The notes under the pieces: generated by a model
What the model saw: only the letters and a program-made list of their open reading frames with translations
Database searches by the model: none
Told to the model about the DNA's origin: nothing
In this document: in pieces, positions 35,612-44,119 of the stretch
How positions within the stretch are numbered: the stretch's first letter is position 1
Layout: the number at the start of each line of letters is the position of its first letter
NCBI RefSeq assembly: GCF_009363535.1
Contig: NZ_CP045369.1
Coordinates: 2,243,001-2,307,000 of the forward strand
Length of the DNA stretch: 64,000 nucleotides
Direction of reading: 5' to 3'
From: Microbulbifer sp. THAF38
Lineage (GTDB): Bacteria; Pseudomonadota; Gammaproteobacteria; Pseudomonadales; Cellvibrionaceae
Translations under genes and position numbers: made by a program

Positions 35612-37267
35612 ATGGCCACCTCTATTGAGCTAGCACCTGATTACTATTTGACCAATTTTCGCACACTGGTTGATTTTGTTGTTTCTCGCTATACGCAGCT
35701 TCTCTCCACCAGCGAACTGAGTTTTTACAGGTTATTTTGTGAGCTTGATGCTGATAGCCAGCGTCTTTATGTAAGGCTACTCTCTCGCAAGGGGGTCCCA
35801 TCATCAGCTGGAGCTCTGTTCAGGGAAGGAAAGCTGTCTTACCAGGAAATCAACAAGCTCCCCGAGGCTGTAGATTCTCTTTGTTCCGCAGGGCTTTTAA
35901 TCAGGAATCCTCCCCTGCAAGATCCAGCGCTTTTACCGCTGTTTACCAAAGCAGAGTTATTCGCAGCGGGCCCGGTTGGTTTGAGCAAGTCCCTCAAGCG
36001 GATGGAGCTGGAAGAGGCCCTGTTAGCTTCCTCCACAGAATGGCGAGAACAGCTAATGGCCGAAGAGGGCCTGCTAGCACTTCAGGGGGCTGAATACTTC
36101 CAAACCTTCAAACTATGCTTTTTTGGCAACCTGAATCAGGACCTGACCGATTATGTGCTGAGGGATCTTGGGTTGTACCGGTATGAGTCCTACACACTAG
36201 ACAGGCACCAACTGCCCTTCCAAAGCCGTGAGCAAATCAAACAGTACTTGCTCTACTACGATTGCCTGGAGCAGGCCGAGGAGGTACTGGCTAGTGGTGC
36301 CAGTGAAATTCTCGACCTTGCCAGTCAATTGCCCATTGGCCTTCCGGGGGATTTGACGCTGACGAGGCGAGTGGATCGCCTACGCCTAAAACTGGCCCGC
36401 CAACTGGAAAGACTGGATCAGCTAGAGGCCGCCGATAGCCTCTATCGAGACTGCGGGCAACCTCCGGCCCGTGTACGCCGGGCAAGAATTGCGGTTAAAC
36501 GTGGCAATCCCGAGCTGGCACTTTGCCTTTGCCGGGAGATCCTCGACTCCCCACTCAACGAAGCCGAACGATGTTTTGCCGAGCGCTTTGGATATCGTAC
36601 CGCCAAACGGATGGACTCTACCCAGAATTGGGCGAATCCACAGCCTTGCCAGCCACAGCTAGAAGTATTTGCCCTGCCCCAATCTCCAAAAAGAGTAGAG
36701 ATTCAGACAGCTTTGGAGCTGGCTTGCCGGGAGGAAGGTGTCTGCCACTATGTGGAGAACAGTTTATTTAACGGGGTACTCGGCCTCTATATCTGGGACA
36801 TTCTGTTTGCTCCCATTCCCGGTGCTTTCTATAATCCCTTCCAAATAGCACCTAGTGACTTCCGTACCCCGCATTTTTACATGTCGCGCCACGCTCAGTT
36901 TGAACAACGCTTAACAGAGCTAAGTCCAAGTGCATTAAAACGGCGAGTTATGGAAACCTATCGGGAGAAGCTGGGCATTGCTAATCCGCTCGTCGCCTGG
37001 GAGGCGCTCTCTCTGGAACTGCTGGAGCTAGCCCTGGATCGTATCCCGGTTGAGCACTGGCGTTCACTGTTTCAACGTTTACTTGGCGATATCACCCATC
37101 ATCGCAATGGCCTGCCAGATCTGATTTTGTTTCCAGATAAAGGTGGCTATGAGCTTGTAGAGGTCAAAGGCCCCGGAGATCGCCTGCAACAAAACCAGCA
37201 GCGCTGGCTGACTTTCTTCGCGGCCCAAAATATTCCCCACCGGGTGATACATGTGGAGTGGTTGTAG
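35612..37267 (+). CDS. Bacterial FAN1-like VRR-NUC nuclease
   Basis: A 551-residue structure-specific nuclease related to eukaryotic FAN1 and the characterised Pseudomonas FAN1. It cuts 5'-flap and interstrand-crosslinked DNA. The N-terminal two thirds is helical (SAP/TPR-like region). The C-terminal VRR-NUC domain shows PDLIL with D503 and the EVK pair E517/K519, followed by Q-rich RLQQNQQRW, the expected PD-(D/E)xK arrangement. Length is typical of bacterial FAN1. A LexA box precedes it, and the next gene overlaps its end by 10 bases. No strong ribosome site is visible before the ATG. Confidence 0.9.
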   Translation: MATSIELAPDYYLTNFRTLVDFVVSRYTQLLSTSELSFYRLFCELDADSQRLYVRLLSRKGVPSSAGALFREGKLSYQEINKLPEAVDSLCSAGLLIRNPPLQDPALLPLFTKAELFAAGPVGLSKSLKRMELEEALLASSTEWREQLMAEEGLLALQGAEYFQTFKLCFFGNLNQDLTDYVLRDLGLYRYESYTLDRHQLPFQSREQIKQYLLYYDCLEQAEEVLASGASEILDLASQLPIGLPGDLTLTRRVDRLRLKLARQLERLDQLEAADSLYRDCGQPPARVRRARIAVKRGNPELALCLCREILDSPLNEAERCFAERFGYRTAKRMDSTQNWANPQPCQPQLEVFALPQSPKRVEIQTALELACREEGVCHYVENSLFNGVLGLYIWDILFAPIPGAFYNPFQIAPSDFRTPHFYMSRHAQFEQRLTELSPSALKRRVMETYREKLGIANPLVAWEALSLELLELALDRIPVEHWRSLFQRLLGDITHHRNGLPDLILFPDKGGYELVEVKGPGDRLQQNQQRWLTFFAAQNIPHRVIHVEWL

Positions 37268-39804
37268 TCTTGAGAACAGTCGTGGGGGAGGCGCTCAAAA
37301 AGCCAGATCTGATAAAAGAGCCTACAGAGGATCATACCCCGTCCGAATGCGCCCCTGCCCTACAGATTTCTGTGGGTGAATTAGTGGCTTTCTCCTGCCG
37401 CAGTGGGGATTTAATTCATACCGGTGGGCCAGGTCCAACTGCCCAAGAGGGTATCCGGGCCCACCAAAAGCTGCAAAAGCGGCGCCCTAAAGGGTCGGAA
37501 GCCGAATACCGTTTGCAAGTGCAGCTGGAGTGCGCTGACCAGGCTGTTGTCTTGGAAGGAAGGGTGGATATCTTTCACCCACAAGCTGACTTGCACCAGC
37601 CCCCCCAGCTGGATGAAATCAAAACCACCTATTGCCACCCAGATGCGCTGCCAGAGGCCACTCGCCAGCTACATTGGGCCCAGCTTAAAATCTATGGTTT
37701 CTGTTACTTGCAACAACTTCGGCAAAAGGGAGATTCCGTTGCAGAAGTCTCGCTGCAAATGCTCTGGTATAACCTCAAGGAGAAAAAGTCCTACCCAGAG
37801 CAACGCCTTTTCACCTGGAGGGCGCTGGAGAGCTTTGCCAAGGATGCCCTCACCTTATATATCCAATGGCATAGTGACTGGAAAGCACATCGGCAACGGT
37901 TGATCCAGGCTGCGAAAAATTTATCGTTTCCCTTCCCCGAATACCGACCCGGTCAACGCCAGCTGGCGGTAACCGCTTATCGCTGTCTCAGGGATGCCGG
38001 CCAATTGGTGGTTGAGGCACCCACCGGTATTGGCAAAACGATTAGCACCCTATTCCCCGCTATCAAAGCCCTTGGTGAGGGAAAGGTGGATCAGCTGCTC
38101 TACCTCACCGCGAAAAACTCTGGTAGGCAGGTGGTGCGGGAGACCATTAAAAAGCTACATCAGGGTGGGCTAAAGCTCTCTCTGCTGGAATTGCGCGCCC
38201 GCGATAAGACCTGTGCCTGCAAACTGGGATTGTGCAATCGCGATGAAGAGGGTATCTGCCCTCGCACCAAAGGCTTCTATGAGCGCTTACCCCAAGCGCG
38301 CCAACAACTGTTGGGGCAACCTTTAATCACCCCTGAAGAAATCGCGAAAGTTGGCGATCAGTGGCATCTCTGCCCATTTGAGCTGTCCCTGCAAATGCTG
38401 CCCTGGGCCGATCTGGTGGTCTGTGACTTCAATTATGTCTTTGACCCCTTAGTGCGTATTTCCACACTGCAAGATTCACGTTACAAGCGCGCACTATTGG
38501 TAGATGAAGCACACAACTTGAGCGAGCGCGCACGGGAAATGCACAGCGCCAGTTTGAGCCGCAAAGATAGTCGCCGCGCCGCCTTGGCTTGTAAGAGCAG
38601 TTACCCACAGCTGTATCGGCGTATCCAAGCCCTGGTGCGCGCACTTTCTCAATGGAGCAAAAGGTTTCAAGAGCAAAACCTCTATAAGGAAATGCGCTCA
38701 AGCCAAAGTGTACAAGCCTGGTGTAGCCCGCTGGATAGCGAAAAGCATCGTCCTGCGGCTGTGTCTCGCGCTATCCAAAAGGTGCTAGATGCACTGAGTG
38801 AGCTATCGGAGCAGGCAAAATCTCCCCCTGAGGAAATCGGGGACTGGTTAAAAAATCTTTATCGATACGCCTGCATAGAACAAATCCTTTCAGATCAACA
38901 CCAAGCCCTCACTCGGGTAATCGATCGGGATGCCCCCTGGGAGGAGCATCAGCTAAAGCTGATATGCCTGAATGCCGCAGACTTCCTGCGGGAGTCATTT
39001 TCCCAGTTTCATGGGAGTATTCTGTTCTCAGCCACACTGCGCCCCATAGATTTCGTCTCTGCACAACTTGGGGTTGAGCCCGAGACCCCATACTTGGTAC
39101 TTCCTTCGCCTTTCGAACCCTCCCGCCAGGGCGTATTTCTTTGTTCTTACTTAGATACCCGCTACCAGGCACGTCAGAGTGCGCTACCAGAATTAGTGGA
39201 CCTGATTGCCTGCGTTTACCGTAGCCATCCCGGCAACTATTTGGTGTTTTTCCCTTCTTATCAGTTCCTGCAAATAGTTGCAGAGCGATTCAAAATGGAT
39301 CACCCGAAGATACAACTGCTACAACAAACACCCGGAGCCAGTGATTGCGAAAGAGAAGCCTTTTTAGCCTCGTTTAGTGAAGGTGCACAAAGCCTGGGTT
39401 TTGCCATTATGGGGGGAGTCTTTGCTGAGGGCGTTGATTTTGTCGGGGAGAAATTGATTGGCACTATTATCGTAGGTACCGGCCTTCCCCAGGTAAATGA
39501 AGAGCAAGAGCTACTACGACAATCAGCAAAGCACCCGCAGGCCCCCTCGGCGATTGATGGGTTTGATGTTGCCTACCGCTATCCCGGCATGACCCGGGTA
39601 TTGCAGACAGCGGGAAGAGTGATTCGCACTGAATCTGATCGGGGCGTGATTGTTTTAGCTGACTATCGTTTTGGGGATAGGTTTTATCAAAACCTATATC
39701 CCGAACATTGGCAAATCCAAACAAGTAAGAACGGCGAACAACTTTCACAGCAGTTGGGTTATTTTTGGAACCGGCAACGCTTGTACGATTGCATCGCAGA
39801 ATAA
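37258..39804 (+). CDS. RecB-like nuclease fused to an XPD/DinG-type Fe-S DNA helicase
   Basis: An 848-residue protein. The N-terminus (about 40-165) has a PD-(D/E)xK nuclease pattern: D104 in GRVDIF, E120-I-K122, then QLKIYGF. A superfamily-2 helicase follows, with Walker A APTGIGKT near 254, DEAH near 415, and an iron-sulfur cysteine set (C319, C321, C326, C333, and one near 370) between them. A C-terminal Helicase_C_2 domain carries QTAGRVIRTESDRG. It should unwind DNA 5' to 3' and may degrade it. The GTG start at 37258 overlaps the FAN1 stop, but other GTG/TTG starts lie close by. Translational coupling suggests a joint role in crosslink or replication-fork repair. Confidence 0.88.
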   Translation: MVVVLRTVVGEALKKPDLIKEPTEDHTPSECAPALQISVGELVAFSCRSGDLIHTGGPGPTAQEGIRAHQKLQKRRPKGSEAEYRLQVQLECADQAVVLEGRVDIFHPQADLHQPPQLDEIKTTYCHPDALPEATRQLHWAQLKIYGFCYLQQLRQKGDSVAEVSLQMLWYNLKEKKSYPEQRLFTWRALESFAKDALTLYIQWHSDWKAHRQRLIQAAKNLSFPFPEYRPGQRQLAVTAYRCLRDAGQLVVEAPTGIGKTISTLFPAIKALGEGKVDQLLYLTAKNSGRQVVRETIKKLHQGGLKLSLLELRARDKTCACKLGLCNRDEEGICPRTKGFYERLPQARQQLLGQPLITPEEIAKVGDQWHLCPFELSLQMLPWADLVVCDFNYVFDPLVRISTLQDSRYKRALLVDEAHNLSERAREMHSASLSRKDSRRAALACKSSYPQLYRRIQALVRALSQWSKRFQEQNLYKEMRSSQSVQAWCSPLDSEKHRPAAVSRAIQKVLDALSELSEQAKSPPEEIGDWLKNLYRYACIEQILSDQHQALTRVIDRDAPWEEHQLKLICLNAADFLRESFSQFHGSILFSATLRPIDFVSAQLGVEPETPYLVLPSPFEPSRQGVFLCSYLDTRYQARQSALPELVDLIACVYRSHPGNYLVFFPSYQFLQIVAERFKMDHPKIQLLQQTPGASDCEREAFLASFSEGAQSLGFAIMGGVFAEGVDFVGEKLIGTIIVGTGLPQVNEEQELLRQSAKHPQAPSAIDGFDVAYRYPGMTRVLQTAGRVIRTESDRGVIVLADYRFGDRFYQNLYPEHWQIQTSKNGEQLSQQLGYFWNRQRLYDCIAE

Positions 39805-40219
39805 ATGTTGCGTTTGTATTTAAACTAATACCAATTAGACGTTATTTTAAGCAAAGTAAACAGTTGGGTGGTTGTGTTGCATTGACGACTAAGAGTTACA
39901 AAATTTATGGGCTGACCCCAGATTGATGTCCAGCCAGTCACCTTCTTTAGAGGGTGGAAGCCTCTACCTGTTTTATAAAATGAGAGCAACAAAATATAGC
40001 AATAGTAGTATCTCAAATCATCCCCTATCCCGCATAATTACTTGCTTTCTTGGAGGCACATCCAACATAATTGGGAAGTAAACTTTTTCATTTCGTTGAG
40101 CAGGATAAATGCAAATAAAAAAGTGCTTGTAATCATCGAGAAATAAACGACTGGGGGACCTTTCGCTACACTCCAGCCACCTCTAAAGCGGATGTTAAGT
40201 TTCCTAGAGTGAAAGAACG
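39805..40219. other. Intergenic region before the small-gene run
   Basis: About 415 bases without a supported gene. Near its right end, at 40188-40200, is GCGGATGTTAAGT preceded by CCTCT, a motif found again at 43739-43752 just ahead of another small frame. No terminator with a U-tract is evident for the helicase gene. Confidence 0.4.
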
Positions 40220-40690
40220 ATGTTTGGAATTTTGAAGTACATAGGATTGGTAATAATCGTAGGTCTTGGGTTTTGCCAAACTTTTGTCTATCAAAGGGTA
40301 AAGAAAAAATGGGCTTCCTTACCCTTAGTTGACGCAACAATTACTAGATCTAAATTGAAAAATTTCGCGAACACGGAAGGACGGAGAATCTATGAAGCGC
40401 AAATTGAGTTTGGGTATGAGTACAAAGGAGAGAAATTCTACTCTGACACCCCATTACTTCGTTCGCCTCAATTGTTTAAAGACAACAATATAGAACATGA
40501 CCTTTTGAACAAGTATAAGGAGGGCGACAGCGTTAAAGTGCGCTTACTACCAGACTCTCCTAAAAATGCATACATCGAAGTTGAGCGCTTTAGTACGTTA
40601 TCTGCGATTGCAATCCCTGTCTTGTTTATCCTTTATGGTGTTGCGGTGTTTGGCTATGGCTGGATGATCTCTACCGCAGTGGCAAGCTAA
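40220..40690 (+). CDS. DUF3592-type membrane protein
   Basis: A 156-residue protein with one N-terminal membrane helix (about 5-22), a beta-rich extracytoplasmic domain (about 35-120) with the GYEYKGEKFYSD and YKEGDSVKVRLLPDSPKNAY segments typical of DUF3592, and one C-terminal helix (about 128-150). The family has no known function; members often occur in accessory regions, including near toxin or immunity genes. It is first in a run of short, same-strand unknown genes. Confidence 0.75.
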   Translation: MFGILKYIGLVIIVGLGFCQTFVYQRVKKKWASLPLVDATITRSKLKNFANTEGRRIYEAQIEFGYEYKGEKFYSDTPLLRSPQLFKDNNIEHDLLNKYKEGDSVKVRLLPDSPKNAYIEVERFSTLSAIAIPVLFILYGVAVFGYGWMISTAVAS

Positions 40691-41178
40691 TTACCGCTGC
40701 AGTTACTCCGAAATGTAACAGGCCGCAGTAATCGCTCCCGTTCGCCGCATGGGCAGCCCCCAAAAGGCCAATCAGCATTCTTTCAGTTGCAGCTTTTTGT
40801 GAATCAATTATGGACCTAAAGAGAAGCTTCATAGGATTTTTTCTTGCGCCATCAGCTTCGATCTTGGTTTGGCTTGCCCTATTCATACCTGAAGTTGCAA
40901 AGGGCGAAATGCAAGCCCATGAGGCGATCTTGTTATTTTTTATAGTAAGTATAGGCTTTCTTACAATTTCCTACACTTTTACCTTGGCGGTAGGAATCCC
41001 AACACATATTGTTTTGAATCGACTGTCAATGCAGCATTGGTTACCCTACTGCCTAATTGGCTTAATAAGCCCTGCTTTGTTTCAATATTTTATGCATGCA
41101 AAGCATAATACACCGACACAATTGAAAGATGTTGGCTATGGAGTATATTGTTGTGGTCAAGTCTAACCGGACACCTCT

Positions 41179-41970
41179 TTAAGCACATTTTTCAAATTCG
41201 ATAGGGGTTATATACTCCAGTGATGAATGTATCCTGCGTGAGTTGTAATAAGCAATATAGGCCCTCACATCGGCTATCGCATCTTCCCTTGCCGGATAGA
41301 TATTTCCCGTCAGCCATTCTCGTTTTAGGCTGCTAAAAAAGCGTTCAGTCGGTGCATTGTCCCAACAATTTCCCTTGCGGCTCATTGAGCACACCATACC
41401 ATGCTGTTTCAACAGCGCTTGGTAGGTATGGCTGGCATACTGACTGCCTCGATCAGAGTGGTGTAGAAGACCCTTTGGCGGTGTACGCAAATTAACAGCC
41501 ATCATCAATGCACGACTTACCAGGGCCGTTTCCATCTGGCGATCTAGATGCCAACCAACAATCCTGCGTGAATAGAGATCAATCACTACCGCCAAGTACA
41601 GCCAGCCCTGTGCAGTCCAGATGTACGTGATATCAGTAGTCCAAACTTGATTTATAACACTCGGTGAGAACTCCCTATTCAAAAGGTTTTCCGCGGTAGG
41701 TAGTTGGTGTTTGCTGTCTGTCGTCAGTGTAAATCGCTTCTTGCGTTTTACTCTCAAACCTAGCTTTTTCATTAGCTTGCGGACACGATAGCGACCAATT
41801 TTAAAGCCTTCTTTACGTAACAGTTTCATTAACCGACGGCTTCCGAGACTCTGTCGAGATTCAGAAAATAAGGCCTTCAAACGATGGCATAGATTCCATG
41901 TCTGGCTATCTATTGAGCTATTACTACGCTGATACCACCCGTAATAGCTACTCTTATTTACCTGCATCAC
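41179..41970 (-). CDS. IS3-family transposase OrfB (integrase core)
   Basis: A 263-residue rve-type integrase domain with the DDE residues in WTTDITYIW, HHSDRGSQYAS and the NCWDNAPTERFFSSLK segment. The open frame continues upstream, without stop, to the A6G slippery site at 42060-42066. The real product is therefore the OrfAB fusion made by -1 frameshifting; the upstream 30 codons read like the usual FIKEQQGSFPVRTLCRV linker. GTG at 41970 is only the first start codon in that frame. Confidence 0.93.
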   Translation of the reverse strand: MMQVNKSSYYGWYQRSNSSIDSQTWNLCHRLKALFSESRQSLGSRRLMKLLRKEGFKIGRYRVRKLMKKLGLRVKRKKRFTLTTDSKHQLPTAENLLNREFSPSVINQVWTTDITYIWTAQGWLYLAVVIDLYSRRIVGWHLDRQMETALVSRALMMAVNLRTPPKGLLHHSDRGSQYASHTYQALLKQHGMVCSMSRKGNCWDNAPTERFFSSLKREWLTGNIYPAREDAIADVRAYIAYYNSRRIHSSLEYITPIEFEKCA

Positions 41971-42026
41971 TCGGCAGAGTGTCCTAACTGGAAAGCTGCC
42001 TTGCTGTTCTTTAATAAAGATGTACT

Positions 42027-42317
42027 TTACTTCATTTCTTTCGCAAAGAAGGCGCTGGCCTTTTTTAGGATTTCTTTCTCCATCCGCAACTGCTTGTTTT
42101 CGCGTCGTAACCGGTCCAATTCTGCGCGCTCGCCGACATCCAGCCTTTCTCCGCTCTCTTCCTGCTTCAGCTCTTTTATCCAGCGTCGCAGATTGTTGGC
42201 AGTGGTTCCTACAGCCTCTGCGGCCTTAGAGATAGAATACCCCTGCTCAGAGACCAGGGCTACGGCGTCTTTCTTGAACTCCGGCTTGAATTGCCGGCGT
42301 GTACCTTTCGTTGTCAT
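42027..42317 (-). CDS. IS3-family OrfA (helix-turn-helix protein)
   Basis: A 96-residue DNA-binding protein with the FKPEFKKDAVALVSEQGYSI helix-turn-helix (residues about 10-45) and a C-terminal leucine-zipper-like coiled coil (RLRRENKQLRMEKEILKKA). It is the N-terminal part of the OrfAB transposase and also the regulator of transposition in this family. It ends 26 codons before OrfB's first start codon, in a different frame. Confidence 0.93.
   Translation of the reverse strand: MTTKGTRRQFKPEFKKDAVALVSEQGYSISKAAEAVGTTANNLRRWIKELKQEESGERLDVGERAELDRLRRENKQLRMEKEILKKASAFFAKEMK
42060..42066 (-). other. Programmed -1 frameshift site A AAA AAG
   Basis: On the minus strand the OrfA codons AAA AAG are preceded by a further A, giving the canonical slippery heptamer A-AAA-AAG. 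A -1 slip here leads directly into the OrfB frame (next codon GGC from 42060) and after 30 codons reaches the GTG at 41970. Frames were checked by counting. Confidence 0.85.
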
Positions 42318-42488
42318 ACATCACCTCGCTTGGTGTTTTTACCATCTTAGCGAAGTGTCCGGAAGTATTAGACCACTACATATATGTCATGTGGCTTCTT
42401 GGTTTCGCTTACCTTTTGGTTTGTATCCGTTAAGCCACATTATAAGTTTAGGGAAGTAGGTAGCTAAAGAGGCCTAGTGATATAGTTC

Positions 42489-42806
42489 ATGATGAGAAAG
42501 TGTCCAAAATGCAAAGAGATAGCGATAAAGGTAAAGATACTGTCATTCTCAAGTAGAATGCATTGCGACCATTGTTTTTTTCAGTATGAATACACATCCT
42601 TATCTAAGTGGGTATCATCATTCGGGTGGGTATTTATCCCCTGCCTTGCCATCTATATGGGGTTGGCATTTGAAAGTTTGCTTATGTTTGGTTCCTTATT
42701 ACTAGTTGCTCCGTTTCTAGTTGAATATATTTTTGCAAACTATTGCCCGCTAAAACCAGTCGGCATTAGCGCCCTAAGGGAGAAGATTCGTGGGAAAAAA
42801 TTATAA
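42489..42806 (+). CDS. Small zinc-ribbon membrane protein of unknown function
   Basis: A 105-residue protein with an N-terminal zinc-ribbon-like pair, CPKC (5-8) and CDHC (26-29), followed by two membrane helices (about 43-62 and 64-86) and a basic C-terminus. No family recognised. The ribosome site is weak. It sits just after the gene interrupted by the IS3 element, in the same orientation. Confidence 0.6.
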   Translation: MMRKCPKCKEIAIKVKILSFSSRMHCDHCFFQYEYTSLSKWVSSFGWVFIPCLAIYMGLAFESLLMFGSLLLVAPFLVEYIFANYCPLKPVGISALREKIRGKKL

Positions 42807-42877
42807 AAATCTACGACACAATCGCTCTTTCACCCATCCATTATTAATAAGCAATAATTAAATTCGAGTAAGAAAGC

Positions 42878-43282
42878 ATGAGAATATTATTAGCGTTCTT
42901 TTTGGTATCACTAACAGGATGTGCAAGCACAAATGAATTTGATGGTCCCAACAATCATCACATCAGAATTGACGATGGATTGTTTTACATCAGGGAGGTT
43001 GCGGCTGGCAGAGTCTTTGAAAGCTCTGACAAGGTAAAGGTAGACTGGGAGTACAAGGCTTCCGAGCTCTGTGGCGGCAAGTTTGAGACAATGATATATC
43101 AAGATGGCGAGCATCATTACATGGTTACGGACATAGAAACACTCTTCCTGCCACTTATAACCATGACAGGTGCACCAAGAGTTGAGGGTGTGGTGAGATG
43201 CGAGAATTCGCCTTTTACTACAACTCAAGCAACGAAGGTACTTGTTCGAGAAATGTATCTGCTTACAGAAAAACCTCAGTAA
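42878..43282 (+). CDS. Small lipoprotein of unknown function
   Basis: A 134-residue protein with a clear lipoprotein signal: a hydrophobic stretch and the lipobox LTGC with C15 as the lipidated cysteine, so it should be anchored in the cell envelope. The mature part is beta-rich with two further cysteines, C64 and C118, which may form a disulfide. No family recognised. An AAGAAAG stretch precedes the ATG. Confidence 0.65.
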   Translation: MRILLAFFLVSLTGCASTNEFDGPNNHHIRIDDGLFYIREVAAGRVFESSDKVKVDWEYKASELCGGKFETMIYQDGEHHYMVTDIETLFLPLITMTGAPRVEGVVRCENSPFTTTQATKVLVREMYLLTEKPQ

Positions 43283-43358
43283 ATCAAAATAGCCTCTTGC
43301 CGGGTCCTCTCATTGCATGCTCCGGCCATTATTGAGGCGTTTTGCACCGGTATAGCAA

Positions 43359-43721
43359 ATGTATCAACCATCAAAAGCGGAGAAAATTGCCAGAGGATTA
43401 ATGCTGGGGCTTGCTCCTATCACTTTTCTAATTTTTATCTATGTGGGTTTCTTCGCACTAGTGACTAGAGGAACAACTTACACAGGAGTTATCGGTGGGC
43501 TTTTCTTTGCCAGCCATGAAGAAACTTTTTTTTGCATACTTACAATTGTATACATTGTATCCGCCGTTTTTGGATATTTTAAAGGCTGGGAAGGTTACTC
43601 CAAAGTGTTTTCATTGTTAGGTAAGTGGCTAGATTGTACGGGCGGAATAGTAGTAGATCCTGGAGCCAAAGTTCTCACCCCGAGGGATCGTGTGAGGAAA
43701 ATGCACAACAATCACAAGTAG
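43359..43721 (+). CDS. Small membrane protein of unknown function
   Basis: A 120-residue protein with two or three membrane helices (about 14-36, 45-60 and 61-75) and a basic tail. No family recognised. It follows an imperfect hairpin region (43292-43340) in the gap after the lipoprotein gene. It belongs to the run of short same-strand genes at 40.2-44.1 kb. Confidence 0.55.
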   Translation: MYQPSKAEKIARGLMLGLAPITFLIFIYVGFFALVTRGTTYTGVIGGLFFASHEETFFCILTIVYIVSAVFGYFKGWEGYSKVFSLLGKWLDCTGGIVVDPGAKVLTPRDRVRKMHNNHK

Positions 43722-43756
43722 TGAGGTTTCGGGCCTCTGCGGAATGTTAAGTATCA

Positions 43757-44059
43757 ATGATAGACATAGTGTTAGTAATCATCTGGACGAGTATATGCAC
43801 TCACTGGGCATATCTACACCTTCTCTTTTATCGAGAGTTTAAAAGCCGAGAACCAACAACTTTCAAAGCAAACTGCAGCTTCAAGGTGTTCCCCCAGGCA
43901 CCAAAATCGCGAATGTCCATCTGTGCAAACTCAAGAAGCCTTGGTGGAAATTTTGGGAGTGATCTTTGCTCGTACTACACGAATACACACAAATGCCTGT
44001 CTACACTTTTCCCAAAGGCATTTCGCAATAAACATACGCTAGTACTTGAGACACTCTAG
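43757..44059 (+). CDS. Possible small membrane protein, doubtful or degraded
   Basis: A 100-codon frame whose first 35 residues look like a genuine membrane protein start (MIDIVLVIIWTSICTHWAYL). The rest is irregular, cysteine- and serine-rich, and may have lost frame. No ribosome site is clear. It begins five bases after the repeated GCGGAATGTTAAGT motif. It could be a degraded gene. Confidence 0.35.
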   Translation: MIDIVLVIIWTSICTHWAYLHLLFYREFKSREPTTFKANCSFKVFPQAPKSRMSICANSRSLGGNFGSDLCSYYTNTHKCLSTLFPKAFRNKHTLVLETL

Positions 44060-44119
44060 AAACCCTTAACCTTGAGCACCTTTGACAGGCGAAAGGTAGA
44101 GGGCTAATTTACTGACATC

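Larger units (their letters stand above)
41149..42380 (-). mobile_element. IS3-family insertion sequence (orfA/orfB type)
   Basis: This 1232-base element is bounded by imperfect terminal inverted repeats: left end TGTTGTGGTCAAGTCTAACC, right end (complement) TGTAGTGGTCTAATACTTCC, both continuing with CGGACAC. It begins TG and ends CA as IS3 elements do. Flanks share TAT (41146-41148 and 42381-42383); TATAT is also repeated, so the duplication is 3 or 5 bp. Three fits the restored reading frame of the host gene. The two overlapping frames and the frameshift signal are intact, so it is likely functional. Confidence 0.88.
40810..42467 (+). pseudogene. Small membrane-protein gene disrupted by the IS3-family element
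   Basis: The frame from the ATG at 40810 reads to 41148, where the insertion sequence begins, and then runs into an artificial stop at 41166. Deleting the element (41149-42380) and one 3-bp TAT copy restores one open frame: 113 codons, then from the ATG codon at 42384 to a TAA at 42465-42467, giving a 140-residue protein. The restored end (MSCGFLVSLTFWFVSV, then a basic tail) is a fourth membrane helix, in keeping with the three helices before it. The gene was therefore intact before insertion. Function is unknown. Confidence 0.75.

Noticed and set aside
39825..40016. 63-codon minus-strand frame after the helicase gene
   Set aside because: No ribosome site and no motif; likely chance in AT-rich DNA.
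41179..42317. IS3 element with a broken transposase
   Set aside because: The two frames are joined by the canonical A-AAA-AAG frameshift site, so the split is programmed, not a mutation.
40188..44059. Firm call of an integron cassette array
   Set aside because: Only two junction motifs match, the complementary RYYYAAC ends are not convincing, and no integrase is present. Kept only as a finding.
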